9,502 bases of DNA from an uncultured bacterium (GCA_903870235.1 CAIQCA010000165.1:1-9502), one strand, 5' to 3'. Positions 1-7,088 are shown, numbered from the stretch's first letter. The notes: generated by a model from the letters alone, not told the origin. Numbers and translations: made by a program.

Positions 1-1413
1 ACTCCAAGAGCAGTGGATTATTCCGAGTGGTATCTGGATATTATCTCTGTAGCCGATCTCGCCGATTATGGCCCAGTCAAAGGCACTATGGTTATTAAGC
101 CATATGGTTATGCTATCTGGGAGGCAACTCAAAAGATTCTTGACGAGAAATTCAAAGAAACAGGAGTCGAGAACGCCTATTTTCCGATGTTGATACCAGA
201 AAGGCTTTTGCATAAGGAAGCACAACATGTTGAAGGTTTTGCACCAGAAGTTGCCGTAGTTACACATGCTGGTGGAAAGAAGTTAGATGAACCTCTTGTG
301 ATCCGTCCGACCTCAGAAACTATTATGTATGATGTTTTTTCAAAATGGATTAGGTCTTATCGAGACTTGCCGTTACTTATAAATCAATGGGCCAATGTTG
401 TGCGCTGGGAACTGAGAACCAGACCATTTTTGCGCACCACGGAGTTTTTGTGGCAAGAGGGGCATACGGTACATGAAACGGAAGAAGAAGCCGAAGCGCG
501 TGCTAGACAAATGCTCGATATCTACAGAGACTTTGCTGAAAATTATATTGCTATACCAGTTACACCAGGAATGAAAACTGAGTCAGAAAAATTCGCTGGG
601 GCGCTCCGCACTTACACCATCGAAGCCATGATGCAAGACGGAAAAGCTTTGCAGTATGCAACCTCACATAATCTCGGTCAAAATTTTGCCAAAGCATTTG
701 ATGTGAAGTTTCTTGATCGTAATAATACCGAGCAATTTGGATGGCAGACAAGCTGGGGTCTAAGCACGAGAACTATCGGTGGACTTATCATGGCCCATAG
801 TGATGATAAGGGACTGGTGTTGCCGCCAAAGATTGCTTCTATCCAAGCCGTAATCACGACTATTGCCAGTTCTGCAAAAGATTTGGAGACCGTCACGAAA
901 AAAGCCGAAGAACTAGATAAGCTTCTGAAAAAGGCTGGTATCAAATCTAAGAGCGATACGCGTGATATTCGCCCAGGAGAAAAATATTTTGAATGGGAAA
1001 AGAAAGGTGTTCCTGTACGCATAGAGCTTGGTCCAAAGGATCTTGCCAATGATTCAGCTGTTCTAGTTCGCAGAGATACGGGTGAGAAAACGAAAGCTTC
1101 TCTGGACTCTCTTCCGACGGCAGTTGCCAAACTTCTATCTGACATCCAATCGAATCTCTATAACCGCGCACTGGAATACAACAAAGCCAAAACAAAGACG
1201 GTTGATACTTGGGATGAATTTGTTTCAGCTATCGATGGTGGTAATTTTGTTCTTGCTCACTGGTCTGGAGAAAAAGATGTTGAAGCTGCCATCAAAGAAG
1301 TAACTGGAGCAACTATTCGTTGTATCCCATTTGATCAGAAGAAAGAAATAGGTAAGTGTATCAAGTCCGGCAAGCCCTCTAGTGGAAGAGTTATATTTGC
1401 AAAGTCGTATTAG
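1..1413 (+). CDS. proS: Prolyl-tRNA synthetase, archaeal/eukaryotic type (type 3), 5' end missing
   Basis: Cytoplasmic class II aminoacyl-tRNA synthetase that activates proline with ATP and loads it onto tRNA-Pro. The frame is open from base 1 (it reads TPRAVDYSEWY), so the start lies outside the window; the GTG at 13 is an internal valine codon. About 470 codons are visible against roughly 475-500 for the family, so only a short N-terminus is missing. Visible landmarks are the proline-site RPTSET at 304-321, motif 2 beginning RWELRTRPFLR at 403 and ending EGHTVH near 474, TSHNLGQNF near 660-690, and motif 3 GLSTRTIGGLIMAH from 757. The anticodon-binding domain follows, then the extra C-terminal domain ending in AKSY, with the terminal tyrosine typical of this type. 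The bacterial editing (INS) domain is absent, which also marks type 3. Three of the four zinc-binding cysteines of the C-terminal domain appear to be missing. The mre operon follows after 97 nt. Confidence 0.96.
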   Translation, partial: TPRAVDYSEWYLDIISVADLADYGPVKGTMVIKPYGYAIWEATQKILDEKFKETGVENAYFPMLIPERLLHKEAQHVEGFAPEVAVVTHAGGKKLDEPLVIRPTSETIMYDVFSKWIRSYRDLPLLINQWANVVRWELRTRPFLRTTEFLWQEGHTVHETEEEAEARARQMLDIYRDFAENYIAIPVTPGMKTESEKFAGALRTYTIEAMMQDGKALQYATSHNLGQNFAKAFDVKFLDRNNTEQFGWQTSWGLSTRTIGGLIMAHSDDKGLVLPPKIASIQAVITTIASSAKDLETVTKKAEELDKLLKKAGIKSKSDTRDIRPGEKYFEWEKKGVPVRIELGPKDLANDSAVLVRRDTGEKTKASLDSLPTAVAKLLSDIQSNLYNRALEYNKAKTKTVDTWDEFVSAIDGGNFVLAHWSGEKDVEAAIKEVTGATIRCIPFDQKKEIGKCIKSGKPSSGRVIFAKSY

Positions 1414-1446
1414 ACCAGCGACATTCGTCTACTTTTACGCAATAGA

Positions 1447-1452
1447 TAAAAT
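1447..1452 (+). promoter_or_regulatory. Possible -10 element of the mreB operon
   Basis: TAAAAT is a five-of-six match to the -10 consensus, about 60 nt before mreB and inside the only gap before the operon. No good -35 hexamer sits 16-18 bp upstream, so this is a weak call. The operon could instead be read through from proS, after which no terminator is visible. Confidence 0.25.
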
Positions 1453-1478
1453 ACAACTGTCAACCCACCCAAAGTTGT
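1453..1478 (+). repeat. 6-bp inverted repeat in the mreB leader
   Basis: ACAACT (1453-1458) and AGTTGT (1473-1478) are perfect inverted copies separated by 14 nt. They could form a weak hairpin in the leader RNA or act as a small operator. No T-tract follows, so this is not an intrinsic terminator. Such a short repeat can arise by chance. Confidence 0.3.
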
Positions 1479-1484
1479 CCCAGC

Positions 1485-1503
1485 CACCTCCTTTATGGTA
1501 AGG
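1485..1503 (+). promoter_or_regulatory. mreB ribosome binding site with adjacent anti-SD-like sequence
   Basis: TAAGG at 1499-1503 lies 7 nt before the mreB ATG and is the likely Shine-Dalgarno sequence. Just upstream, CACCTCCTTT at 1485-1494 is identical to the conserved 3' end of 16S rRNA, which contains the anti-Shine-Dalgarno sequence. Its CCTT (1490-1493) can pair with AAGG (1500-1503) across a 6-nt loop, so the leader could mask its own ribosome binding site. The pairing is visible in the sequence; the regulatory role is inferred. Confidence 0.5.
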
Positions 1504-1510
1504 TTGAGCC

Positions 1511-2581
1511 ATGAAAAGACTGAAAGCTCACAAAGAGCGCCTATTCAATAAATTCTCAAACGATATCGGAATTGACCTGGGAACGGCCAATACGCTGGTT
1601 TATGTGCGTGGCAAAGGAATTGTAGTAAACGAACCTTCCGTTGTTGCCGTTAACCAAAAGACTGGCCAAGTTGTGGCTGTTGGTATGGCCGCAAAAGAGA
1701 TGCTTGGTAGAACACCAACCCACATTTCAGCAATACGTCCACTAGTAGACGGAGTTATTTCTGACTTCGAGATCACAGAAGAGATGCTTTCTTACCTCAT
1801 GCGTCGTGCTAGCGAATTTATGCCAAAGAAGTTTCTTGGTCCACGCGTGGTAGTCGGAGTTCCTTCTGGAGTTACCAACGTTGAAGTCCGTGCTGTCAGA
1901 GATGCTACAAAAAATGCTGGGGCCAGGGAAGTCTATATAGTTGAACAGCCGATGGCTGGTGCTATAGGAATCCGTTTACCAGTTCATGATCCGGTAGGTT
2001 CTATGGTTATCGATATTGGCGGTGGCACGACTGACATAGCAATTATTTCACTTGGCGGTATTGTTCGTTCAAAGAATATCAAGATCGCCGGAGACAAATT
2101 TAACAATGATATTGTTTCCTATGTTCGCAATGAATTTAAAATACTAATAGGCGAGTCTACGGCCGAACAAGTGAAGAAAACCGTCGGCTCCGTGATTCCT
2201 GGCGAACCACTGGAGACAACTATTCGTGGTAGGGATTTGATAACTGGTTTGCCGCGTGAAGTTATCATTACCGACTCAGACATCCGTGAGGCCATGGGAC
2301 AATCGATTGAAACTCTGCTTGAAGCTGCTCGTGAAGTGCTGGAAACGACTCCACCAGAAATTCTTTCCGACGTGATGCGTCGTGGTTTGTATCTGGTTGG
2401 TGGCGGTGCTTTGATCAAAGGTTTAGATATACTTTTGGCTGAGACTTTGAAATTACCAGTATTTGTTGCCGAAGATCCTCTGACGGCCATTGCTCGAGGT
2501 GCTGGTATTATTCTAGAAGATATAGAGCGATATCGTTCAGTCCTAATAGAAAGCGAAGATGAATTACCTTCAAACTCATAA
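1511..2581 (+). CDS. mreB: Rod shape-determining protein MreB (bacterial actin)
   Basis: Actin-fold ATPase that forms membrane-bound antiparallel filaments and guides the cell-wall elongation machinery. The 356 residues carry the hallmarks in order: phosphate-1 loop DIGIDLGTANTLVY (18-31), VVGVPSG (114-120), VEQPMAGAIG (144-153), phosphate-2 loop DIGGGTTD (168-175) and adenosine motif LVGGGALIKGL (295-305). The first 15 residues, MKRLKAHKERLFNKF, are rich in basic and hydrophobic residues and precede the usual SNDIGIDLG beginning. They resemble, and are longer than, the N-terminal amphipathic membrane-binding helix of gram-negative MreB, which is their likely role. The start is supported by TAAGG at 7 nt spacing. 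The gene heads an operon: its last 23 nt overlap mreC in another frame. Length and motifs look complete. Confidence 0.98.
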   Translation: MKRLKAHKERLFNKFSNDIGIDLGTANTLVYVRGKGIVVNEPSVVAVNQKTGQVVAVGMAAKEMLGRTPTHISAIRPLVDGVISDFEITEEMLSYLMRRASEFMPKKFLGPRVVVGVPSGVTNVEVRAVRDATKNAGAREVYIVEQPMAGAIGIRLPVHDPVGSMVIDIGGGTTDIAIISLGGIVRSKNIKIAGDKFNNDIVSYVRNEFKILIGESTAEQVKKTVGSVIPGEPLETTIRGRDLITGLPREVIITDSDIREAMGQSIETLLEAAREVLETTPPEILSDVMRRGLYLVGGGALIKGLDILLAETLKLPVFVAEDPLTAIARGAGIILEDIERYRSVLIESEDELPSNS

Positions 2582-3551
2582 CCGTTCCTCTTTTGCACGC
2601 CGTCCACGCGTGTGGATTGCTACAATATTTGTAATTCTTGTAATTGCATTTACACAATTTTTTGCACCACACTTTTTACCGGCTATTTTTACAACAATTG
2701 CTAGACCATTTTGGCGAGCAGAATTTTCTTTGTCTAGCGGATCCTTACGCTCACCGGAAACTCTTCTGAACCAAAATGAAGAGTTGAAAAGAGAATTGGC
2801 GGATATGGCTATTCGTCTGGAGACTACTCAGTCAATTTCCAACGAAAATAGCGAACTCAAAACTTTATTGAAGAGACCTATTACTACAGTTCCTCCGGCT
2901 TCGACCTCATCTTCTTTGGTCACAACGTCTCTGAGTTCTTCTACTTCCACGACCCTTTTACCGATTTCAGACTCTTTGGATTTGGCGAGTTTGAAACCAT
3001 CACCTTATATATTGGGTGCTGTTCTGAAACGTCCACCACTAGCTCCTTATGATGAACTGATCATTGACCTCGGACAAAATGATGATGTAGTTGTTGGCGA
3101 TCTGGTATATGCCTCTGGAAATGTCCTTCTTGGGCGAGTTTCCGATGTTCTCGGACAGACATCGAAAGTAACCCTATTGTCCTCTCCAGGAGAGACTTAT
3201 GATGTTTTGATTTCCAATGGCAACAACACTACAAGTATTTCTTCTACAGGTTCCAAAACTATCCCAGCTATTGCACATGGACTTGGTGGTGGTCAATTCT
3301 CTGTGGAAGTTCCGCGTGACGTTATTGCGAGTGCTGGGGACATAGTCCTGATTCCTTCTATCAATAATAAAACTATTGGTGTCGTTGGATCAGTTGTTAC
3401 AGATCCAGCCCAACCATTTGAGACAATATTGTTCACTTCTCTTACAAACATATACGAACTTAGATGGGTCTTAGTCGACACGAATACTAATACCGCACCA
3501 AACCCAACTGTGACCACTCGCGTTATTACAACTAAAAATGTCAAAAAATAA
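2559..3551 (+). CDS. mreC: Rod shape-determining protein MreC
   Basis: Periplasmic or extracytoplasmic scaffold that links MreB to PBP2 and activates the elongation machinery. Order of parts in the 330 residues: basic N-terminus with SFARRPR, one membrane helix (about 18-36), a coiled coil (about 66-106, ETLLNQNEELKRELADMAIR), a low-complexity Ser/Thr/Pro linker (about 108-140), and the MreC beta domain (about 148-305) with the family-like PYDELIIDLGQNDDVVVGD and LLGRVSDVLGQTSKVTLL. The polar tail after about 306 is also rich in Thr and Asn. The ATG lies inside the 3' end of mreB (23-nt overlap), with GAAAG a few bases upstream as a weak ribosome binding site, so translation is probably coupled. 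The linker between coiled coil and beta domain is unusually long. Confidence 0.92.
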   Translation: MNYLQTHNRSSFARRPRVWIATIFVILVIAFTQFFAPHFLPAIFTTIARPFWRAEFSLSSGSLRSPETLLNQNEELKRELADMAIRLETTQSISNENSELKTLLKRPITTVPPASTSSSLVTTSLSSSTSTTLLPISDSLDLASLKPSPYILGAVLKRPPLAPYDELIIDLGQNDDVVVGDLVYASGNVLLGRVSDVLGQTSKVTLLSSPGETYDVLISNGNNTTSISSTGSKTIPAIAHGLGGGQFSVEVPRDVIASAGDIVLIPSINNKTIGVVGSVVTDPAQPFETILFTSLTNIYELRWVLVDTNTNTAPNPTVTTRVITTKNVKK

Positions 3552-3804
3552 GATTATAAGGATAGTTATAGATATTATTCTGTTTGTTGCTGTTATAAAT
3601 GGTTGGTGGCCGCTCGCTATCCCTCTAGCCATTTTGGGTGCCTGGTATTGGCCACATTTTGTGGAAATCATTGTGGCCGGAGTTGCCTATGACGCTTTGT
3701 TCGGGATGATTCCAGGAACCGGTTGGCATGGTTGGATCGGTACAATAATATCTGTTGTGTTATATACTGTTATTCTACTAATTAAAAAAACAGTACGTAG
3801 ATGA
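3538..3804 (+). CDS. Small multi-spanning membrane protein at the mreD position (candidate mini-MreD)
   Basis: An 88-residue, strongly hydrophobic protein with a basic start (MSKNKIIR) and basic end (KKTVRR) and three or four possible membrane segments: about 6-21, 24-37, 41-56 and 66-83. It sits exactly where mreD stands in mreB-mreC-mreD-mrdA operons, overlaps mreC by 14 nt and mrdA by 4 nt (ATGA), and so is surely translated with them. The stretch VAGVAYDALFGMIPGTGWHG (46-65) recalls the MreD pattern of a glycine-rich helix followed by an Asp and a glycine near the membrane edge. Ordinary MreD has about 160 residues and five or six helices, so this would be half a protein. Homology to MreD is inferred from position and that short motif; an unrelated small elongasome subunit is possible. 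That it is a real gene is well supported, its function is not. Confidence 0.75.
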   Translation: MSKNKIIRIVIDIILFVAVINGWWPLAIPLAILGAWYWPHFVEIIVAGVAYDALFGMIPGTGWHGWIGTIISVVLYTVILLIKKTVRR

Positions 3805-5594
3805 CCCCATTTTCTCTGAAAAGAAGAAAGAAATATATAGAGATAGATCCAGATCAGGTTTTGATAGATTCCAGCAATTTGCCGGGGTTTAACACTAGCC
3901 AATTCGAAGGTCGTCTGGAGAGGCCTATTTCACGTGCGGTTTTATATGGTATCGGTGCAGTTGGTGTGTTGATTATGATTATTTTTTTGGCACGCGCTGG
4001 AAGTATGCAAATTTCTGAAGGGGATGCTTATCGAGCTCGTAGTGACAACAACCTTCTTAGACCCGTTCCAATATTTGCTGGACGAGGTGTTATCTACGAT
4101 AGAAATGGAGTGCTTTTGGCTTGGAATGCGCCAGCTGATCTGATCACACAAACAAATACTTCGGCTACCTCCTCGGAAGCAACTTCATCAACGGCGGTCT
4201 CTGCAGTAGATTCAATTTTTACAGAAGAACCAGTTGCACGTAGAGAGTATGCTACTTCCACAGGTCTTTCTCATACGCTTGGGTATGTGAAGTATCCCTC
4301 GAAAGACAAAAATGGTTTTTATTATCAAGAAGACTTTCAGGGTGTAGATGGAGTTGAAAAATATTACAACGAGCAGTTAAGCGGCGTTAATGGTTCTCGT
4401 CTAGTCGAAGTAGATGCTCGCGGAAAAATAATCTCCCAAAATGTGGTTAGACCAGCTGATCAAGGTGGTAATCTCACACTCTCTATAGACAGTCGTGTGC
4501 AGTCGGCTTTGTATAACAATTTAAGCGATATCGCTAACAGAGTTGGTTTCGGTGGTGGTGCTGGTGTGATCATGGATGTTAGAACCGGTGAAGTGTTGGC
4601 TATGACCAGTTATCCGGAATATAGTTCGGAAGTAATGTCTACAGGGAAAGATTCGGCAGCTATAAATTCTTATATAAATGACAATGTCGGCCGACCACTT
4701 TTTGATCGTGTTACAGATGGTCTATATACTCCCGGGTCTATCGTGAAGCCATACATGGCTATGGGCGCACTTACAGAAAACGTCATAGATCCCAGCACGG
4801 TTATTATTACCAAAGGTTCTATCTCTATTCCTAACCCGTATGATCCGACCTTGTCGACTGTTTTTCGAGACTGGAAAAATCTGGGGCCGCTCGATTTGAG
4901 ACATGCTATCGCCATGTCCTCTGACGTTTATTTTTATACTATCGGCGGTGGCTATAAAGATCAGAAAGGACTTGGTATTTCTAACATAGACAAGTATCTA
5001 AGATTGTTTGGTTTCGGTGCTGACATTCCAAATTCTTTCTTTACTAGCCAGTCTGGTACAATTCCGACACCGGAGTGGAAGAAGAAGACTTTCAATGAAG
5101 ATTGGTATATTGGTGACACCTATCATACGGTTATAGGCCAATATGGCACACAAGTCACACCGGTTCAGGTTGTTCGTGCGGTAGCCTCTATCGCCAATGG
5201 CGGGAAATTGTTGGTACCGACTGTTTTGAATGGAGGGGAATCAGTCGATAACGGAGAAACAAATTTGCCTCAAATCGAACGTACAATAGATCTTCCACAG
5301 AAGAATTTCCAAATAGTTCGTGAAGGAATGCGACTTGGTACCCTGCAGGGAACCAGTGTTGCCTTGAATGTTTCTTATGTTAATTTGGCTGGCAAATCTG
5401 GTACTGCTGAACTAGGAGTGAGTAAATCCAAGGTTAACTCTTGGATAACTGGCTTCTGGCCTTATGAGAATCCTCATTATGCCTTTGCAGTGATGCTGGA
5501 AAGTGGCTCTGTTCATAACTTGATTGGCGCTGCTGCTGCTATGAGACAGCAGTTGGATTGGATGCACATATACACTCCAGAGTATTTCAACTAG
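3801..5594 (+). CDS. mrdA: Penicillin-binding protein 2, class B transpeptidase of cell elongation
   Basis: Cross-links peptidoglycan peptides on the outer face of the membrane during elongation, normally together with the glycosyltransferase RodA. The 597 residues begin with a basic cytoplasmic tail of about 44 residues and one membrane helix (about 45-66). The class B signature GRGVIYDRNGVLLAWN (94-109) and GVDGVEKYYNEQLSG (181-195) follow. The transpeptidase motifs are PGSIVKP with nucleophile Ser313 and Lys316, SSD at 373-375 (Asp in place of Asn, as in other PBP2 enzymes), and KSGTAE with Lys532. The part between the DRNG motif and the LGYV motif (160-163) is only about 55 residues, much of it Ser/Thr/Ala-rich (119-136), clearly shorter than in E. 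coli PBP2, so the pedestal domain is reduced. The ATG overlaps the stop of the preceding gene. No rodA follows. The alternative, the division enzyme FtsI, is less likely given the mre context. Confidence 0.93.
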   Translation: MTPFSLKRRKKYIEIDPDQVLIDSSNLPGFNTSQFEGRLERPISRAVLYGIGAVGVLIMIIFLARAGSMQISEGDAYRARSDNNLLRPVPIFAGRGVIYDRNGVLLAWNAPADLITQTNTSATSSEATSSTAVSAVDSIFTEEPVARREYATSTGLSHTLGYVKYPSKDKNGFYYQEDFQGVDGVEKYYNEQLSGVNGSRLVEVDARGKIISQNVVRPADQGGNLTLSIDSRVQSALYNNLSDIANRVGFGGGAGVIMDVRTGEVLAMTSYPEYSSEVMSTGKDSAAINSYINDNVGRPLFDRVTDGLYTPGSIVKPYMAMGALTENVIDPSTVIITKGSISIPNPYDPTLSTVFRDWKNLGPLDLRHAIAMSSDVYFYTIGGGYKDQKGLGISNIDKYLRLFGFGADIPNSFFTSQSGTIPTPEWKKKTFNEDWYIGDTYHTVIGQYGTQVTPVQVVRAVASIANGGKLLVPTVLNGGESVDNGETNLPQIERTIDLPQKNFQIVREGMRLGTLQGTSVALNVSYVNLAGKSGTAELGVSKSKVNSWITGFWPYENPHYAFAVMLESGSVHNLIGAAAAMRQQLDWMHIYTPEYFN

Positions 5595-5613
5595 TCATCT
5601 TTCTTGTTATAAT
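5585..5613 (+). promoter_or_regulatory. Candidate promoter for greA
   Basis: A perfect extended -10 element, TGTTATAAT (5605-5613, hexamer 5608-5613), lies about 60 nt before greA. TTTCAA at 5585-5590 is spaced 17 bp upstream as a weak -35; it overlaps the last codons of mrdA. Transcription would start near 5620. The same TTTCAA-17-TATAAT arrangement occurs before mraZ. Confidence 0.6.
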
Positions 5614-5628
5614 AATAGTCTACTATTA
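5613..5628 (+). repeat. Short palindrome at the predicted greA transcription start
   Basis: TAATAG and CTATTA are perfect inverted copies around a TCTA loop. The stem is only 6 bp and AT-rich, so it is a poor terminator for mrdA. Its placement over the predicted start site would suit a small operator, but the AT-rich surroundings make chance plausible. Confidence 0.3.
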
Positions 5629-5671
5629 CTCGTCGTAATATTTATTATTTTCTATTACAAACCATATTAAT

Positions 5672-6139
5672 ATGTCAAAAGATATTCAATATCTCACTAG
5701 TGAGAAATTCAACGAATTAAAAAAAGAACTAGAATATCTGAAAGCGGACCGCCGCAAGGAAGTTGCAGAACATTTGGAATACGCCAAGAAGCTCGGCGAT
5801 CTTTCTGAAAATGCCGAATACCACCAAGCCCGTGAAGAACAAGCAGAACTCGAGGATCGTATCGGCCGTCTGGAACAACTTTTGAAAAATGCCGTGCTTG
5901 CAGAAGCCAAGGGTAGCGATGTTGTAACTGTCGGATCTACCGTTCGTATAGAAAAGACTGGTGACAACAAATCTATCCTCTACACCATCGTTGGTTCAGA
6001 AGAAGCTGATATGTCCCATGGTAAAATCTCAAATCTATCACCACTTGGTTCAGCTTTGCTTGGACGTAAACAAGGTGACACTGTGAAAGTCTCCACTCCA
6101 AGAGGTACTACGGTTTATACTGTTGTGGTTGTGAAATAG
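5672..6139 (+). CDS. greA: Transcription elongation factor GreA
   Basis: Binds RNA polymerase through the secondary channel and stimulates cleavage of backtracked RNA, which restarts stalled elongation. The 155 residues match the usual length of about 158. The N-terminal coiled coil (about 8-75) carries the catalytic tip GDLSENAEYH, with Asp43 and Glu46 corresponding to the acidic pair that holds the Mg2+ ion. The C-terminal FKBP-like domain contains SHGKISNLSPLGSALLG (115-131) and GDTVKV. No Shine-Dalgarno sequence is visible before the ATG; the leader is AT-rich (CATATTAAT directly upstream). It follows mrdA after 77 nt with its own candidate promoter, and the transporter gene starts 28 nt downstream, probably in the same transcript. 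Confidence 0.97.
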   Translation: MSKDIQYLTSEKFNELKKELEYLKADRRKEVAEHLEYAKKLGDLSENAEYHQAREEQAELEDRIGRLEQLLKNAVLAEAKGSDVVTVGSTVRIEKTGDNKSILYTIVGSEEADMSHGKISNLSPLGSALLGRKQGDTVKVSTPRGTTVYTVVVVK

Positions 6140-6155
6140 GTTTTTATGTTTTTAT
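6140..6155 (+). repeat. Tandem 8-nt duplication between greA and the transporter gene
   Basis: GTTTTTAT occurs twice in direct succession immediately after the greA stop codon. It takes up more than half of the 28-nt gap. It looks like a small slippage duplication and no function is evident. Confidence 0.6.
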
Positions 6156-6167
6156 AACCAAGTCACC

Positions 6168-7052
6168 ATGTTTATCATCTTAGGAATTATAATTGCATTT
6201 GGTGCAGCTATGATGTGGGGATTGGGTGATTTCTTTATTCAAAGATCTACCAGAAAGGTTGGTGACTGGGAGACACTTTTTGTTCTGTGTTTCTTTGGAG
6301 TGGTAGTGTTGGCACCATTTGTATTTCATGATCTCGCCATTTTATTCAACGGAGCTCATACCCAAGACTTACTCATAACTTCAGCCTCTGGTGTGGCTTT
6401 GTTTTTTGCCGCACTTCTCATACTTCAAGGCATGAAGGTTGGCAAGCTTTCTATCATAGAACCGCTTTATCCCCTGGAGATTATTACAGCTGGAGTAATA
6501 TCTTTTTTTGTTTTGAGAGAGAGGCTTTCTTGGGTAGAGATAGTTTTGATAGCGGTTTTAATACTTTGTTTTATTTTATTGTCTACACAGGAGAAAGGGA
6601 AGATAAAATTCCACAAAGTTTTTTTGGAAAAAGGTGTACTCATGGTTGCTGGTGGGTCAGCCCTTATGGGTATTGCCGACTTTTTTATGGGTTGGGGTGC
6701 ACGAGTTACCAATGCTCTCACAGTTAACTTTATTGTTAATGCCGTTATTGTGATAATTACTCTTGTTTATCTTGTATATAACAATCGTCTCAAAAAACTT
6801 GTTTCTGATGTAAAAGAATTTCCCGGCTTATTTTTGACTATGTCTCTATTCGATAATTGTGGCTGGATTTTGTATGCCTATGCCATGAGTATTGCTCCGA
6901 TTGCCATTGTCACTACTATCACAGAAAGCTCTATAATTATCGCTATCTTTTTGGGCTTATTTTTGAATAAAGAAAAATTACAGAGACACCAGTACATCGG
7001 AATCGCAGGAGCCGTAATATGTGCTGTTGCTCTTGGATATTTTTCGAAGTAG
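6168..7052 (+). CDS. DMT-superfamily (EamA-like) membrane transporter
   Basis: Polytopic inner-membrane protein of 294 residues with about ten hydrophobic helices, the typical size and architecture of the drug/metabolite transporter superfamily. Two homologous halves are visible: WGLGDFFIQRSTRKVGDWET (17-36) corresponds to MGIADFFMGWGARVTNALTV (167-186), and the end of the first half, IIEPLYPLEIITAGVISFFV with LRERLSWVE, corresponds to ITESSIIIAIFLGLFL with NKEKLQRHQ in the second. The loop at about 140-153 joins the halves. Family members export or import amino acids, nucleotide-related compounds and other small metabolites; the substrate cannot be told from sequence. No Shine-Dalgarno sequence precedes the ATG. 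It probably shares the greA transcript. AT-rich composition is in line with other membrane-protein genes here. Confidence 0.88.
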   Translation: MFIILGIIIAFGAAMMWGLGDFFIQRSTRKVGDWETLFVLCFFGVVVLAPFVFHDLAILFNGAHTQDLLITSASGVALFFAALLILQGMKVGKLSIIEPLYPLEIITAGVISFFVLRERLSWVEIVLIAVLILCFILLSTQEKGKIKFHKVFLEKGVLMVAGGSALMGIADFFMGWGARVTNALTVNFIVNAVIVIITLVYLVYNNRLKKLVSDVKEFPGLFLTMSLFDNCGWILYAYAMSIAPIAIVTTITESSIIIAIFLGLFLNKEKLQRHQYIGIAGAVICAVALGYFSK

Positions 7053-7059
7053 GCTTAGT

Positions 7060-7088
7060 TTGACTTGATAGAATTGCCTGTGTAGTAT
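7060..7088 (+). promoter_or_regulatory. Candidate promoter of the pyrimidine fusion gene
   Basis: TTGACT (7060-7065) matches five of six bases of the -35 consensus and is followed after 17 bp by TAGTAT (7083-7088), four of six bases of the -10 consensus. It starts 8 nt after the transporter stop codon and would give a leader of about 40 nt before the ATG at 7134. Confidence 0.55.

Noticed and set aside
13..15. GTG at 13 as the start of proS
   Set aside because: The frame is open to base 1 and the upstream residues TPRAV align with the normal family N-terminus (TPxSxDFSEWY in Thermus), so the gene continues beyond the window.
678..1145. Minus-strand open frame opposite proS
   Set aside because: Fully covered by conserved proS sequence, Ser-rich translation without domain features.
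2119..2607. Minus-strand open frame opposite mreB/mreC
   Set aside because: Ser/Arg-rich low-quality translation opposite a conserved actin-family gene; a shadow frame.
5595..5640. Terminator after mrdA
   Set aside because: The only hairpin is 6 bp, AT-rich, and lacks a T-tract; it fits better as part of the greA promoter region.
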